A stretch of 18,029 bases of DNA, taken from assembly GCA_031284475.1 (NCBI GenBank), contig JAISZV010000078.1, forward strand, positions 1 to 18,029. Reading direction: 5' to 3'. This document shows, in pieces, positions 6,170 through 14,441 of the stretch. The stretch is from Proteiniphilum sp. (GTDB taxonomy: Bacteria > Bacteroidota > Bacteroidia > Bacteroidales > Dysgonomonadaceae). The position numbers were made by a program, and so were the translations under genes. A model generated the notes under the pieces. That model worked only from the letters and a program-made list of their open reading frames with translations. It was not told the origin of the DNA and searched no databases. Each line of letters begins with the position of its first letter. Positions within the stretch are counted from its first letter, which is position 1.

Positions 6170-8074
6170 ATGAAAAAAGGAATTTTTATACTTATGCTTA
6201 TATTGACCGCTATATCGGGTATGGCGCAGCAACAGGAACGGAATATTTCCATTATTCCCGAACCGGTTTCGCTTATTAAAAAAGGGGAACGCTATCTGTT
6301 GCCCGACAAAATAGTCATTTCAAGCCCTGCCGGTAAAGAGGCCGCCTATGTAAACAGGTTGCTGAAAGAGAAACTTTCGGCGGCGCCCGGCAGGGAAGTA
6401 ACGTTGACCGCCTCTGCCGAAAATGCAGATATAGAACTGCTATTGAACAAAGTTGCCGATACGGAAATTGGCAACGAGGGATACAGATTACAGGTTACGC
6501 CGGAAAAAGTGGTCATAAAAGCCAACGAGCCGGCCGGCTTGTTGTATGGAGTACAGACGCTTTTCCAGCTTTTGCCTCCTCAAATTGAGAGCGGTAAGAG
6601 AGAGGAACATGTCTCGTGGCAGATTCCGGCGGTAGAGATAGTGGACTATCCGAAGGTAGGATGGCGCGGATTGATGCTCGATGTGTCGCGTCATTTTTTC
6701 ACGGTGGACGAGGTGAAGCAGTTTATCGATAACATGGCGAAATACAAATACAATATGTTCCACTGGCATCTCACCGACGATGAAGGGTGGCGTATTGAGA
6801 TAAAAAGTTTGCCGAAACTGACTGAAACCGGCGCTTGGCGTACGGAACAGACCGGCTGGTTTGGTAGTCTCTCCGCTCCCGCCCCCGGCGCTCCCAGGAA
6901 CTACGGCGGTTTCTATACACAAGAGGAGATTCGGGATGTGATTGAGTATGCAATGGAGCGCCATGTACAGGTGACGCCGGAGATCGATATACCGGGGCAC
7001 AGTTCCGCAGCGCTGGCCGCCTACCCCGAACTGTCGTGCTTTCCGGAGAGCGGCGACCATTTTGTGCGTACGGGAGCTCCTTTCCTCGACTGGAATACCG
7101 GAGGGCGTCCCGCCGCCATTTACGAGAACACGCTTTGTCCCGCCAACGAAAATGTGTACGAATTTATGGATAAAGTGCTTACGGAGGTAGCGGAGCTTTT
7201 CCCATTTGAATATATTCACACCGGAGGCGACGAAGCCCCCTATACCTTTTGGGAAAAGAGTCCGGCCATACGGCAGCTAATGACGCGTGAAGGAATAAAG
7301 GACATGGCCGGCGTGCAATCCTATTTCGGCAAACGGGTAGAACAGATCATCCTCTCCAAAGGCAAGAAAATGATGGGCTGGGACGAAATACTGGAAGGAG
7401 GCATCACGCCCACTACCGCGTTGATGAGCTGGCGCGGGATCGAACACGGGATCGAAGCCTCCAAGTCGGGGCATTATGTAGTGATGAGTCCGACAAATTA
7501 CGTATATATTGATTATATGCAGGGCGACCGCTCTACCGAACCTACCGTTTACGGCAGCCTGCGGTTGAATCACACCTACAAATTCGATCCGGTACCGGAA
7601 GGCGCTGATGGGAAGTATATATTGGGCGGACAGGCGAATTTATGGACGGAACAGGTCTACAATATACGCCAGGTTGAATATATGACCTGGCCGCGCGGGT
7701 TTGCCGTAGCCGAGTCGCTCTGGTCTCCGAAAGAGAAAAAGGAGTGGAATCGCTTCATCTCTAAAACGGAAGATCATTTTGCGCGGTTCGATTATGCACA
7801 GACCAAATACTCGCCGGCTATATACGATCCTATCGTATCGGTGAAGAAGAACGGAGAGGAGCTTATTGTAACGCTTACGACCGAAATCGGCGGGTTGGAT
7901 ATTTATACCAGTTTCGACGCTTCTACTCCGGACAATTTCTATCCGGTATATAAGGAGCCGTTACGTGTCCCTAAAGATGCTTACATGATGCGGATCATTA
8001 CCTATCGCAACGGTAAGCCCATCGGACGGCTAATGAGTATTTCCGCAGAGGATATGAAAAAAAGAGCACGATAA
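6170..8074 (+). CDS. Secreted beta-N-acetylhexosaminidase, glycoside hydrolase family 20
   Basis: The protein has 634 residues. A Sec signal peptide (MKKGIFILMLILTAISGMA) ends before QQQ. Residues 25-155 form the GH20b-like N-terminal domain, which includes GYRLQVTPEKVVIKA and GLLYGVQTLFQLLP. The GH20 barrel spans about 160-520, with GWRGLMLDVSRHF, YKYNMFHWHLTDDEGWRIEI, TPEIDIPGHSSAALAAYPEL and the catalytic HTGGDE motif (D354-E355), where Asp orients the substrate acetamido group and Glu is the acid. WDEI, WRG and GGQANLWTEQ line the site. The last 80 residues resemble the beta-sandwich found at the C-terminus of many such enzymes. It releases terminal GlcNAc or GalNAc from glycans, probably in the periplasm or at the outer surface. 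It is monocistronic by layout. No lipobox is seen; the exact substrate cannot be read. Confidence 0.95.
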   Translation: MKKGIFILMLILTAISGMAQQQERNISIIPEPVSLIKKGERYLLPDKIVISSPAGKEAAYVNRLLKEKLSAAPGREVTLTASAENADIELLLNKVADTEIGNEGYRLQVTPEKVVIKANEPAGLLYGVQTLFQLLPPQIESGKREEHVSWQIPAVEIVDYPKVGWRGLMLDVSRHFFTVDEVKQFIDNMAKYKYNMFHWHLTDDEGWRIEIKSLPKLTETGAWRTEQTGWFGSLSAPAPGAPRNYGGFYTQEEIRDVIEYAMERHVQVTPEIDIPGHSSAALAAYPELSCFPESGDHFVRTGAPFLDWNTGGRPAAIYENTLCPANENVYEFMDKVLTEVAELFPFEYIHTGGDEAPYTFWEKSPAIRQLMTREGIKDMAGVQSYFGKRVEQIILSKGKKMMGWDEILEGGITPTTALMSWRGIEHGIEASKSGHYVVMSPTNYVYIDYMQGDRSTEPTVYGSLRLNHTYKFDPVPEGADGKYILGGQANLWTEQVYNIRQVEYMTWPRGFAVAESLWSPKEKKEWNRFISKTEDHFARFDYAQTKYSPAIYDPIVSVKKNGEELIVTLTTEIGGLDIYTSFDASTPDNFYPVYKEPLRVPKDAYMMRIITYRNGKPIGRLMSISAEDMKKRAR

Positions 8075-8100
8075 GTAATGTTTAATAAAAAGAAAATCAT

Positions 8101-8108
8101 TACCTTTG
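8101..8108 (+). promoter_or_regulatory. Candidate promoter (-7 box) for the rplY-pth-hslR-maf run
   Basis: TACCTTTG matches TAnnTTTG exactly and is followed by C, as is common. A TTTAA about 20 bases upstream could serve as the -33 element. Transcription from here would give a leader of roughly 75 bases before rplY. Confidence 0.6.
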
Positions 8109-8112
8109 CCCC

Positions 8113-8187
8113 GCTTTTTTGAAAGCTCCCGTGTGATGGGAAATAAAGAAAGCGCTTTATTTTGAGTAACACAAACAATTGTAAAAA
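8113..8187 (+). promoter_or_regulatory. Structured 5' leader of rplY; possible autoregulatory element
   Basis: The leader holds three short foldable elements in a row: GCTTT/AAAGC (8113-8117 with 8122-8126), TCCC/GGGA (8127-8130 with 8138-8141) and the 10-bp palindrome AAAGCGCTTT (8149-8158). The AAAGC parts could pair in alternative ways. Ribosomal protein genes are often controlled by the protein binding its own leader, but nothing here proves that for L25. Confidence 0.35.
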
Positions 8188-8769
8188 ATGAAAACATTTG
8201 AATTAAAAGGCGAAATCAGAGACGATTTCGGTAAAAAAGCGGCCAGGGCATACCGCAGCGAAGGGCAGATTCCATGCGTTGTGTATGGCGGACATGGCGA
8301 AGAAAACGTAAACTTCGTAGTCAAGCAAGGCGATGTGCGCAAATTGATTTACACGCCGGAGGTCTTTCTGGTAAATCTTGATCTGGGGAAAAAGAAATTA
8401 CAGGCTATCATAAAAGAGTTACAGTTTCACCCGGTAAAAGACGCCATTCTTCATGTCGACTTCCTGCATGTGGTTGAAACTGCGCCTGTAGTAATCGAGA
8501 TTCCTGTCCGCTTAACAGGCTTGGCTGCCGGCGTGAGAGCCGGAGGTAAGTTGTCGCTCGATATACGTAAGCTAAAGGTGAAGGCGTTACCTCCCAAATT
8601 ACCCGAAGAGTTGGTGGTGAATGTAGAAAAACTGGAGTTAGGTAAATCTATTCAGGTTGGACAATTACATTTCGACGATGTTGAAATATTGAACGCCAAG
8701 AATGCCGTTGTTTGCCGCGTTCAGTTGACGCGCGCCGCAAGAGGGGCGGCAGCAAAGGCTGAAGGATAA
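8188..8769 (+). CDS. rplY: 50S ribosomal protein L25/general stress protein CTC
   Basis: The protein has 193 residues, the long two-domain (TL5/CTC) form and not the 94-residue E. coli form. Residues 1-90 are the 5S rRNA-binding L25 domain, with [30 protein letters not shown] and [18 protein letters not shown]. Residues 95-185 are the TL5 C-terminal beta domain, including [17 protein letters not shown] and [20 protein letters not shown]. It binds 5S rRNA in the large subunit. It starts a tight plus-strand run: pth begins 10 bases after its stop. The pairing of L25/CTC with Pth is widespread in bacteria. Confidence 0.96.
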   Translation: MKTFELKGEIRDDFGKKAARAYRSEGQIPCVVYGGHGEENVNFVVKQGDVRKLIYTPEVFLVNLDLGKKKLQAIIKELQFHPVKDAILHVDFLHVVETAPVVIEIPVRLTGLAAGVRAGGKLSLDIRKLKVKALPPKLPEELVVNVEKLELGKSIQVGQLHFDDVEILNAKNAVVCRVQLTRAARGAAAKAEG

Positions 8770-8779
8770 GGAAGAAAGA

Positions 8780-9340
8780 ATGAAATATTTGATTGCGGGA
8801 TTAGGCAATATCGGCCCCGATTATGAGCAAACCCGCCACAATATTGGATTTATGGTATTGGACGCTTTTGCTAAGGCGTCCAATGCTGTTTTTGAGGACA
8901 GGCGATACGGTTTTGTCGCTGAGATGCGGCTCAGGAGCAAATCGCTTATCCTGCTCAAACCGTCTACTTTTATGAACCTGAGCGGAAACGCCATCCGTTA
9001 CTGGTTGCAGAAAGAGAAGATAGAGAACGAGAACCTGCTGGTGGCGGTCGATGACCTGGCATTGCCTTTCGGAACGCTTCGTATGAAATCGAAAGGAAGT
9101 GACGCCGGGCATAACGGCTTGAAACATATTCAGGATCTGATAGGGCAGAACTATCCGCGACTCAGATTCGGCATTGGAAACGATTTTCCGCAGGGCGGAC
9201 AGATCGATTATGTGCTGGAACGCTTCTCGGAAGAAGAACAGCGCCTGCTGCCCGGACGGATCGATATGGCGGTGGATATGATCCGCAGCTTTTGTCTGGC
9301 AGGGATCCAAATTACAATGAACCAATACAACAACAGGTAA
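8780..9340 (+). CDS. pth: Peptidyl-tRNA hydrolase
   Basis: The protein has 186 residues, the normal length for bacterial Pth. The N-terminus has [18 protein letters not shown], with the active-site Asn10 and catalytic His20. Further motifs are [22 protein letters not shown] and [12 protein letters not shown], with RLRFGIG after. It cleaves the ester bond of peptidyl-tRNAs that drop off the ribosome, so that the tRNA can be reused; the gene is essential in many bacteria. It lies 10 bases after rplY and 15 before the S4-domain gene, with no Shine-Dalgarno site. Confidence 0.97.
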   Translation: MKYLIAGLGNIGPDYEQTRHNIGFMVLDAFAKASNAVFEDRRYGFVAEMRLRSKSLILLKPSTFMNLSGNAIRYWLQKEKIENENLLVAVDDLALPFGTLRMKSKGSDAGHNGLKHIQDLIGQNYPRLRFGIGNDFPQGGQIDYVLERFSEEEQRLLPGRIDMAVDMIRSFCLAGIQITMNQYNNR

Positions 9341-9355
9341 GTTCCGCCTCCGGGC

Positions 9356-9754
9356 ATGACAATGGATGAAGTAAGGATAGACAAATGGCTGTGGGCGGTG
9401 CGTATCTTTAAGACGCGCACCGTAGCTTCCGAAGCCTGTAAGAAAGGGCGGATAATAATCGGTAACGTTGCCGTGAAACCTTCGAGGAATATCAGGGTGG
9501 GGGAGGTCATTGAAGTGCGGAAACCGCCGGTTACCTTTTCATTTAAAGTGCTGGAACTGGCCGACAAGCGTATGGGGGCCGCTAAAACGCCTCAATTCAT
9601 GGAAAATGTAACGCCCCCCGAACAGTATGAACTGTTGGAGCTGAATAAAATAGGCGGATTTGTAGACAGGCAAAGAGGCGCAGGACGCCCTACCAAGAAA
9701 GAGCGGCGCGATCTGGAACAGTTTACCGGCTCTTTCGATTTTGACGAATCCTGA
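9356..9754 (+). CDS. S4-domain RNA-binding protein, HslR/Hsp15 family
   Basis: The protein has 132 residues. The S4 domain fills about residues 5-65: VRIDKWLWAVRIFKTRTVASEACKKG..., then GNVAVKPSRNIRVGEVIEV. The C-terminal half ends with a basic RQRGAGRPTKKERRDLEQF, which is characteristic of the Hsp15-like group. In E. coli Hsp15 binds free 50S subunits that still carry nascent-chain tRNA and helps recycle them, which suits its place next to pth and a ribosomal protein gene. The function is inferred from the family. The start could be at 9356 or at the second ATG (9362). Confidence 0.88.
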   Translation: MTMDEVRIDKWLWAVRIFKTRTVASEACKKGRIIIGNVAVKPSRNIRVGEVIEVRKPPVTFSFKVLELADKRMGAAKTPQFMENVTPPEQYELLELNKIGGFVDRQRGAGRPTKKERRDLEQFTGSFDFDES

Positions 9755-9784
9755 TGAAACGGTTACAAAATAATTGATGGCGAT

Positions 9785-10369
9785 ATGACTTTCTTTACAA
9801 ATAATTATAACCTCGTTCTTGCTTCCAACTCTCCGCGAAGAAAAGAGTTGCTTTCGGGAATTGATGTGGAATATGAAGTGCAGACGTTGCCGGATGTTGA
9901 CGAATCGTACCCCGACAGCCTTCCTCACGAAGAAATACCGGAGTTTCTGGCAAAGAAAAAAGCGTTGGCGTATGTTTCGCTGATGCGGGAAAATACGTTG
10001 CTTATCACCGCCGATACAATCGTGTTATTGAATGGCATGATCCTGGGAAAGCCTGCCGGTAAAGAGGATGCGAAGCGGATGCTAAAACTTCTCTCCGGAA
10101 AAACGCACCGTGTAATTACGGGCGTTTGCCTGACGTCGAAACACAAACAGGTCTGTTTTTCGGATACCGCTCATGTTACATTCGGTCTGTTGACCGGCGA
10201 AGAGATCGATTATTATGTGGAGAAATACAACCCGTCGGACAAGGCCGGCGCTTACGGCGTGCAGGAATGGATCGGCTATGTAGGTGTAGAAAAAATAGAA
10301 GGTTCCTACTTCAATGTGATGGGATTGCCTATCTTTAAGGTGTACCGGGAATTGAAGCGTTTTTACTAA
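9785..10369 (+). CDS. maf: Maf family nucleoside triphosphate pyrophosphatase (YhdE type)
   Basis: The protein has 194 residues. Diagnostic motifs are LASNSPRRKELL (residues 12-23), the catalytic Asp77 in ITADTIV, LGKPAGKEDA, GKTHRVITGVCL, and YNPSDKAGAYGVQEW near the C-terminus, with GSYFNVMGLP at the end. YhdE-type Maf enzymes hydrolyse dTTP/UTP and modified pyrimidine triphosphates to monophosphates, acting as house-cleaning enzymes, and have been linked to septum inhibition. The gene is the last of the rplY run. Its final codons, TAC TAA, are already part of the 9-bp repeat tract that follows. Confidence 0.94.
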   Translation: MTFFTNNYNLVLASNSPRRKELLSGIDVEYEVQTLPDVDESYPDSLPHEEIPEFLAKKKALAYVSLMRENTLLITADTIVLLNGMILGKPAGKEDAKRMLKLLSGKTHRVITGVCLTSKHKQVCFSDTAHVTFGLLTGEEIDYYVEKYNPSDKAGAYGVQEWIGYVGVEKIEGSYFNVMGLPIFKVYRELKRFY

Positions 10370-10556
10370 TGTGACTAATGTGCTAATGTGACTAATGTAT
10401 CGATGGGCTGATGGGCTGATGTTCCGATGTAATAAGGTACTAATGCGCCAATCAGTAAATCATCAAATCGGTAAATCAACTAATCAACTAATCATCAAAT
10501 CGGTAAATCATCAAATCGGTAAATTATTAAATCAATAAATCAATAAATCATCTTAA
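10365..10556. repeat. Low-complexity direct-repeat tract between maf and the aspartate kinase gene
   Basis: The tract has two parts. The first has a 9-base unit close to ACTAATGTG at 10365, 10374, 10382 and 10391. The second repeats a 20-base unit ATCATCAAATCGGTAAATCA at 10459-10478 and 10491-10510, with a third copy at 10507-10526 having one change near its end, and then fades into AAATCAATAAATCA. Between them is GATGGGCTGATGGGCTGAT. There is no ORF, no TAnnTTTG box and no hairpin terminator in the tract. The origin is unknown. Confidence 0.85.
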
Positions 10557-10557
10557 T

Positions 10558-11937
10558 ATGCTGACAGTAGAAAAAATAGGAGGTACTTCGATGTCCCAAT
10601 TTCAGGATGTGCTTCAAAACATTATCAAGGGAGACCGCAAGAGGGACGAGTTGTATAACCGTATCTTTGTAGTTTCCGCTTATAATAACGTAACCAACTG
10701 GTTGCTTGAACACAAGAAAACCGGAGAGCCGGGCATTTATAATAAGTTCCTGAACGGGGAGGATTACAGTAGCGCGTTGGATGCATTCTGTCAGCGTTTG
10801 CTCCTGATCAACGATGGTTTTGCCGATTATGGGCTCGACCTGAAAGAGGCGCGCGATTTTATCCGTTTCCGGGTAGATCAGGCCAAAACAGTGCTTTACA
10901 GCCTGGGAAAAGTGCTGGCGTCGGGTTATGTGGATCCGAAAGCAATACACCTGGCCGCCCGCGAAATTCTTGCGTCCATCGGAGAGGCCCATTCGGGATG
11001 GAACTCCGTCAATATCCTTAATAACAACGGAATCAATGCCCGTTTTGTAGATTTGTGCGGGTTCAATGATAATGAACCGCTGACTATTGATGAAAGAATA
11101 CACAAGGAGTTCAGCGATATAGATTTCGGTAGCGTTCTCTGCATTGCCACGGGATATACCAAAGGAACGGAGGGTATTATGCGCGCTTTTGACCGGGGTT
11201 ACAGCGAGGTGACTTTCAGTAAGATCGCCGTAGAGGTGAAGGCGGATGAGGCGGTTATTCACAAGGAGTACCACCTTTCGAGTGCCGATCCCAAGATTGT
11301 GGGCGTGGAGAACAGTATTCCCGTGGGTCATACCAATTATATTATTGCCGACCAGTTGGCCGATATAGGTATGGAAGCCATCCATCCCAAGGCGGCTAAG
11401 CCGTTGGAACTGGCCGGAGTTAATATCCGTATAAAAAATACCTTCGAGCCCAACCATCCGGGAACGCTTATATCGCGCGACTATATTTCACCCGAACCCC
11501 GTGTGGAGATCGTTTCCGGTTCGCGGAAAGTGCTGGCCATCGAGGTGCACGACCCTATGATGGTGGGCGAAGTGGGTTTCGACGGGCATCTCATGCAATA
11601 TTTTGTGAAGTATGAGGTGAGTTACATCTTAAAATCGACCAACGCCAACTCCATTACGATGGTGGTGTGGGATAATGAGAAGAGCAGGGAATTGCTCAAA
11701 GTTCTTCAGGAACAGTTTTATCAGGTGACGGCTAAGCCGATGGCCATTGTTTGTGCTATGGGTTCCAATATCGCGCTTCCCGGATTTCTGTACAGGGCGA
11801 CGAAAGCATTGTATGAGAAGGGTATCAATGTAGAAAGTTTTGCCCAGTCGCTGATGCAGGTCAACATGCAGTTTGTGATACAGCGTGAACGGTATGAAGA
11901 TGCGGTGATTGCGCTCAACGAAGCGTTGTGCAAGTGA
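10558..11937 (+). CDS. Aspartate kinase (resembles the ectoine-type Ask subfamily)
   Basis: The protein has 459 residues. The amino-acid kinase domain opens with MLTVEKIGGTSMSQF (K6, G8-G9-T10-S11 phosphate loop), where most aspartokinases have KFGGTSV. Later motifs are IFVVSAYNNVTNWL, GYTKGTEGIMRAFDRGYSEVT and ADPKIVGVENSIPVGHTNYIIADQLADIGMEAIHPKA, typical of the aspartate site. Two ACT-type domains follow (about residues 320-390 and 392-459), suggesting allosteric control. It phosphorylates L-aspartate, the first step towards lysine/diaminopimelate, threonine and methionine. VEKIGGTSM recalls the Ask_Ect subfamily, but there are no ectoine genes here, so a DAP/lysine role is more likely. 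The start lies directly after the repeat tract, with no clear promoter. Confidence 0.9.
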   Translation: MLTVEKIGGTSMSQFQDVLQNIIKGDRKRDELYNRIFVVSAYNNVTNWLLEHKKTGEPGIYNKFLNGEDYSSALDAFCQRLLLINDGFADYGLDLKEARDFIRFRVDQAKTVLYSLGKVLASGYVDPKAIHLAAREILASIGEAHSGWNSVNILNNNGINARFVDLCGFNDNEPLTIDERIHKEFSDIDFGSVLCIATGYTKGTEGIMRAFDRGYSEVTFSKIAVEVKADEAVIHKEYHLSSADPKIVGVENSIPVGHTNYIIADQLADIGMEAIHPKAAKPLELAGVNIRIKNTFEPNHPGTLISRDYISPEPRVEIVSGSRKVLAIEVHDPMMVGEVGFDGHLMQYFVKYEVSYILKSTNANSITMVVWDNEKSRELLKVLQEQFYQVTAKPMAIVCAMGSNIALPGFLYRATKALYEKGINVESFAQSLMQVNMQFVIQRERYEDAVIALNEALCK

Positions 11938-11963
11938 AGAATTAGCGTTAAATATATTTAAAC

Positions 11964-11993
11964 AAACTCTCCGGATGCGGAGAGTTTATTTTT
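11964..11993 (+). terminator. Intrinsic terminator after the aspartate kinase gene
   Basis: The stem AAACTCTCC (11964-11972) pairs perfectly with GGAGAGTTT (11979-11987) over a 6-base loop, and ATTTTT follows. It lies 27 bases after the stop and before the next operon, as expected for a Rho-independent terminator. Confidence 0.88.
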
Positions 11994-11999
11994 ATGTAT

Positions 12000-12007
12000 T
12001 TACTTTG
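12000..12007 (+). promoter_or_regulatory. Candidate promoter for the membrane protein-regulator-creD operon
   Basis: TTACTTTG differs by one base from TAnnTTTG and is followed by C. It lies just after the terminator and about 21 bases before the ATG at 12029, so the leader would be very short. Confidence 0.45.
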
Positions 12008-12028
12008 CATTTCAAAGTACTTTCAGAT

Positions 12029-12661
12029 ATGGAAAATAACGAAATAGTCGAAACAGTAAAAGAGATACGGGTAATGATGGAAAAATCGTCTCGTTTCTTA
12101 TCGTTCAGCGGCACATCAGCCATTCTTGTAGGTTTATATGCATTGGCGGGAGCGTTTGTCGCCCGTGGCATTATATCGCCGGTTAAAGATATTCCCGGCG
12201 AATATTCTGCGCTTGGATGGATTACTATTGCCCCTGATATTATTCTTGTCGCCCTGGCCGTATTCGCGTTATCATTGTTTACTATTCTGTTCTTCTCGGC
12301 CCGGAAAGCGAAAAAAATGAAATGTTCTTTCTTCAACGGGCCGGCTTACCGCACATTTCTCAACTTTTTCCTGCCCTTGACTGCGGGGGGAATCTTCAGC
12401 GTTGCGCTTCTTATTGGCGGCAATGTGGGAATCATTGCTCCCACCATGCTGCTATTTTACGGGTTATCGCTCATTAATGCATCGAAGTACACATACGGAA
12501 ATATTTTCTGGTTAGGATGCTGCGAACTGCTGCTTGGACTTGTTTGCGCGTTTCTTCCCGGAAAAGGACTGCTGTTATGGTCTATTGGATTTGGCGCCCT
12601 GCATATTGTTTACGGCATCTATTTTTATTTTCGCGTTGAAAGATATTCGGTAGCAGCATGA
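12029..12661 (+). CDS. Polytopic membrane protein, first gene of the creD operon
   Basis: The start is taken at the ATG at 12029 (MENNEIVETVKEIRVMMEKS), which gives 210 residues. Reading upstream to 11909 would overlap the aspartate kinase gene and the terminator. Residues 20-205 contain about six hydrophobic segments, among them SGTSAILVGLYALAGAF, PDIILVALAVFALSLFTILFF and CCELLLGLVCAFLPG. The short N-terminal part is polar and helical. I do not recognise a named family or catalytic motif. The stop overlaps the start of the winged-helix gene (ATGA), so the two are probably made together, which suggests that the membrane protein and the regulator work in one pathway. Confidence 0.82.
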   Translation: MENNEIVETVKEIRVMMEKSSRFLSFSGTSAILVGLYALAGAFVARGIISPVKDIPGEYSALGWITIAPDIILVALAVFALSLFTILFFSARKAKKMKCSFFNGPAYRTFLNFFLPLTAGGIFSVALLIGGNVGIIAPTMLLFYGLSLINASKYTYGNIFWLGCCELLLGLVCAFLPGKGLLLWSIGFGALHIVYGIYFYFRVERYSVAA

Positions 12662-12960
12662 TTGAGCATCTGGAAGGTATCAACAAAGCGTTCGAGAGCA
12701 AAATCCGGCTTGGGATTATGTCGGTTCTCATGGTAAACGAAGAGATCGATTTTAATTCGTTAAAGGAGTTGCTGAGAGTAACCGACGGTAATCTGGCGAG
12801 CCATACACGGGCATTGGAAAGCCTGGAATACATCGTTGTTAAAAAGCAATTTGTCGGCAAAAAACCAAAAACCACGTTTACGCGGGCCGAAAAAGGCGAA
12901 AAGGCTTTTCGGGAACACCTTCAGGCATTGGAATCGTTCTTGAATAAGATGGAAAAATGA
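12658..12960 (+). CDS. Small winged-helix transcriptional regulator
   Basis: The protein has 100 residues, essentially one winged-helix domain: FESKIRLGIMSVLMVNEEID (helix 1), FNSLKELLRVTDGNLASHTRALESLEYI (helix-turn-helix), VVKKQFVGKKPKTTFTRAEKGEKAF (wing) and a C-terminal dimerisation helix. It resembles the PadR/MarR-like 'winged helix DNA-binding domain' group common in Bacteroidetes. The ATG overlaps the TGA of the preceding membrane protein gene, and creD starts 26 bases downstream. It probably controls its own operon; the ligand or signal is unknown. Confidence 0.88.
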   Translation: MIEHLEGINKAFESKIRLGIMSVLMVNEEIDFNSLKELLRVTDGNLASHTRALESLEYIVVKKQFVGKKPKTTFTRAEKGEKAFREHLQALESFLNKMEK

Positions 12961-12986
12961 TTCATTTCTAAACCCAAATACAAATA

Positions 12987-14423
12987 ATGAAAACAACGGA
13001 TTCTTCAAATCAAACCCCGGAAGGGAACGGAAGCAAAAAAGGCTTCATGGAACGCTATTCCGCAAGTATCAAACTGGTGGTAATAGGATTTTTAACGCTG
13101 CTGTTGTTAATCCCGTTAGGAATGATCCGCGGGCTTATCAATGACCGGAAGTTCACTAAAACCGACGCTGTGCAGGAAATTACATCAAAATGGAGCGGCG
13201 AGCAGATCGTTACCGGGCCGTGCATCGCCATTCCCTATACGCAGGAACGGATTGTGAACGACAAGCGCGAAACGGTTGACAGGGACATGCTCTTATTTCC
13301 CGAATCGTTGGATGTACAAGGCAATGCGGCAGTGGAAAAACGCAAACGCGGCATTTACGACGCGTCGGTCTATAAAGCCGAGATTACCCTGGCAGGCGCT
13401 TTCAATATGGGAGAGATTGAAAAGGCAGGTATTAAAAAAGAAGATATACGGTTCGACAAAGCCCGCGTCGTCATGGGTATCGCTGACCTGAAAGGTATTC
13501 GCGAGGTGGTTTCGTTGCACCTGAACGGGGAAACTTTTACGATGGAACCGGGGATTCCGGTGGAAAATTTATTTACCGGCCCGAACCGGAACATAAACGT
13601 GTATATGCCCGAAACAGAAAAGTCGGTAGCGGCGCCGGATGTCTCCACAGGTATTTTTGCTGCGGGGATGAACGTACGTCCGGGTTCGTTGCTCAAAGAT
13701 CTTACGGGGAATGAGGTGATGCCGTTTTCCGTAACGTTGCACCTGAACGGGTCAATGGGATTATATGTTGTGCCGGTGGGAAAAGTGACTACGGCTTCCT
13801 TTCAATCGGATTGGACAACGCCGAGTTTCGGCGGCGATTTCCTGCCTGCGAGCCATGAAATCACGGATGAAGGTTTCTCTGCCGGCTGGAAAGTGCTGGA
13901 TCTCAACCGCAGTTACGGACAGGTTGTACGCGCTGACGACAGTGCGGCGATCAATCTGGTAGCTTCATCCCTTTTTGGGGTGAAATTCATTCAATCGGTC
14001 GATCAGTACCAGCAGAATTTACGAAGCGTGAAATATGGCGTGTTGATCATTTTGCTTACGTTTGTGATGGTGTTTTTTATTGAATTGATCAAGAAAAGCC
14101 CGGTCAATCCGTTTCACTATTTGCTTGTAGGATTGGCATTGGCGCTCTTTTACGCGTTGCTGCTCTCCATGTCCGAGATATGGGGGTTTAACCTTGCGTA
14201 CGCCGTTGCGGCGCTCATGACCATTATTATGATCACGCTTCATATAGGGATTATTCTCAGGAACCGGAAGCAGGGGTTGCTGGTGGGATCGCTTTTGGCT
14301 TTTTTGTATGTTTTTATTTTCCTGTTGATCCGGATGGAAAGCTACTCTTTGTTAGCCGGCAGTTTGGGCTTATTTGCCATTCTTGCCGTGATCATGTATT
14401 ATGGGAGGAAGATAAAGATATGA
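12987..14423 (+). CDS. creD: CreD family inner-membrane protein
   Basis: The protein has 478 residues, against 450 for E. coli CreD. One membrane helix lies at about residues 27-49 (SIKLVVIGFLTLLLLIPLGM), followed by a large, probably periplasmic, beta-rich domain to about residue 345 that includes GPCIAIPYT and RGIYDASVYKAEITLAGAF. A cluster of about six membrane helices runs from YGVLIILLTFVMVFFIELI to the C-terminus, with KKSPVNPFHYLLVGLALALFYALLLSMSE, a strongly conserved CreD stretch. In E. coli creD belongs to the CreBC regulon and affects envelope integrity and colicin tolerance. No creBC is present here; the upstream winged-helix gene probably takes over control. The biochemical function of the family is not established. 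Confidence 0.92.
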   Translation: MKTTDSSNQTPEGNGSKKGFMERYSASIKLVVIGFLTLLLLIPLGMIRGLINDRKFTKTDAVQEITSKWSGEQIVTGPCIAIPYTQERIVNDKRETVDRDMLLFPESLDVQGNAAVEKRKRGIYDASVYKAEITLAGAFNMGEIEKAGIKKEDIRFDKARVVMGIADLKGIREVVSLHLNGETFTMEPGIPVENLFTGPNRNINVYMPETEKSVAAPDVSTGIFAAGMNVRPGSLLKDLTGNEVMPFSVTLHLNGSMGLYVVPVGKVTTASFQSDWTTPSFGGDFLPASHEITDEGFSAGWKVLDLNRSYGQVVRADDSAAINLVASSLFGVKFIQSVDQYQQNLRSVKYGVLIILLTFVMVFFIELIKKSPVNPFHYLLVGLALALFYALLLSMSEIWGFNLAYAVAALMTIIMITLHIGIILRNRKQGLLVGSLLAFLYVFIFLLIRMESYSLLAGSLGLFAILAVIMYYGRKIKI

Positions 14424-14441
14424 GTTTTTATTTTCAGCGCG

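Noticed and set aside
6488..7219. A 243-codon ORF on the minus strand opposite the hexosaminidase gene.
   Set aside because: It lies entirely within a confident GH20 gene whose catalytic motifs are intact. The translated protein is rich in His/Arg and resembles no family, as expected of an antisense shadow.
10540..11457. A 305-codon minus-strand ORF opposite the aspartate kinase gene.
   Set aside because: The plus-strand kinase has clear motifs over the full length; the antisense frame has none.
11909..12028. A longer form of the first creD-operon protein starting at 11909.
   Set aside because: It would overlap the end of the aspartate kinase gene and translate through a strong intrinsic terminator. 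The start at 12029 follows a promoter-like box.
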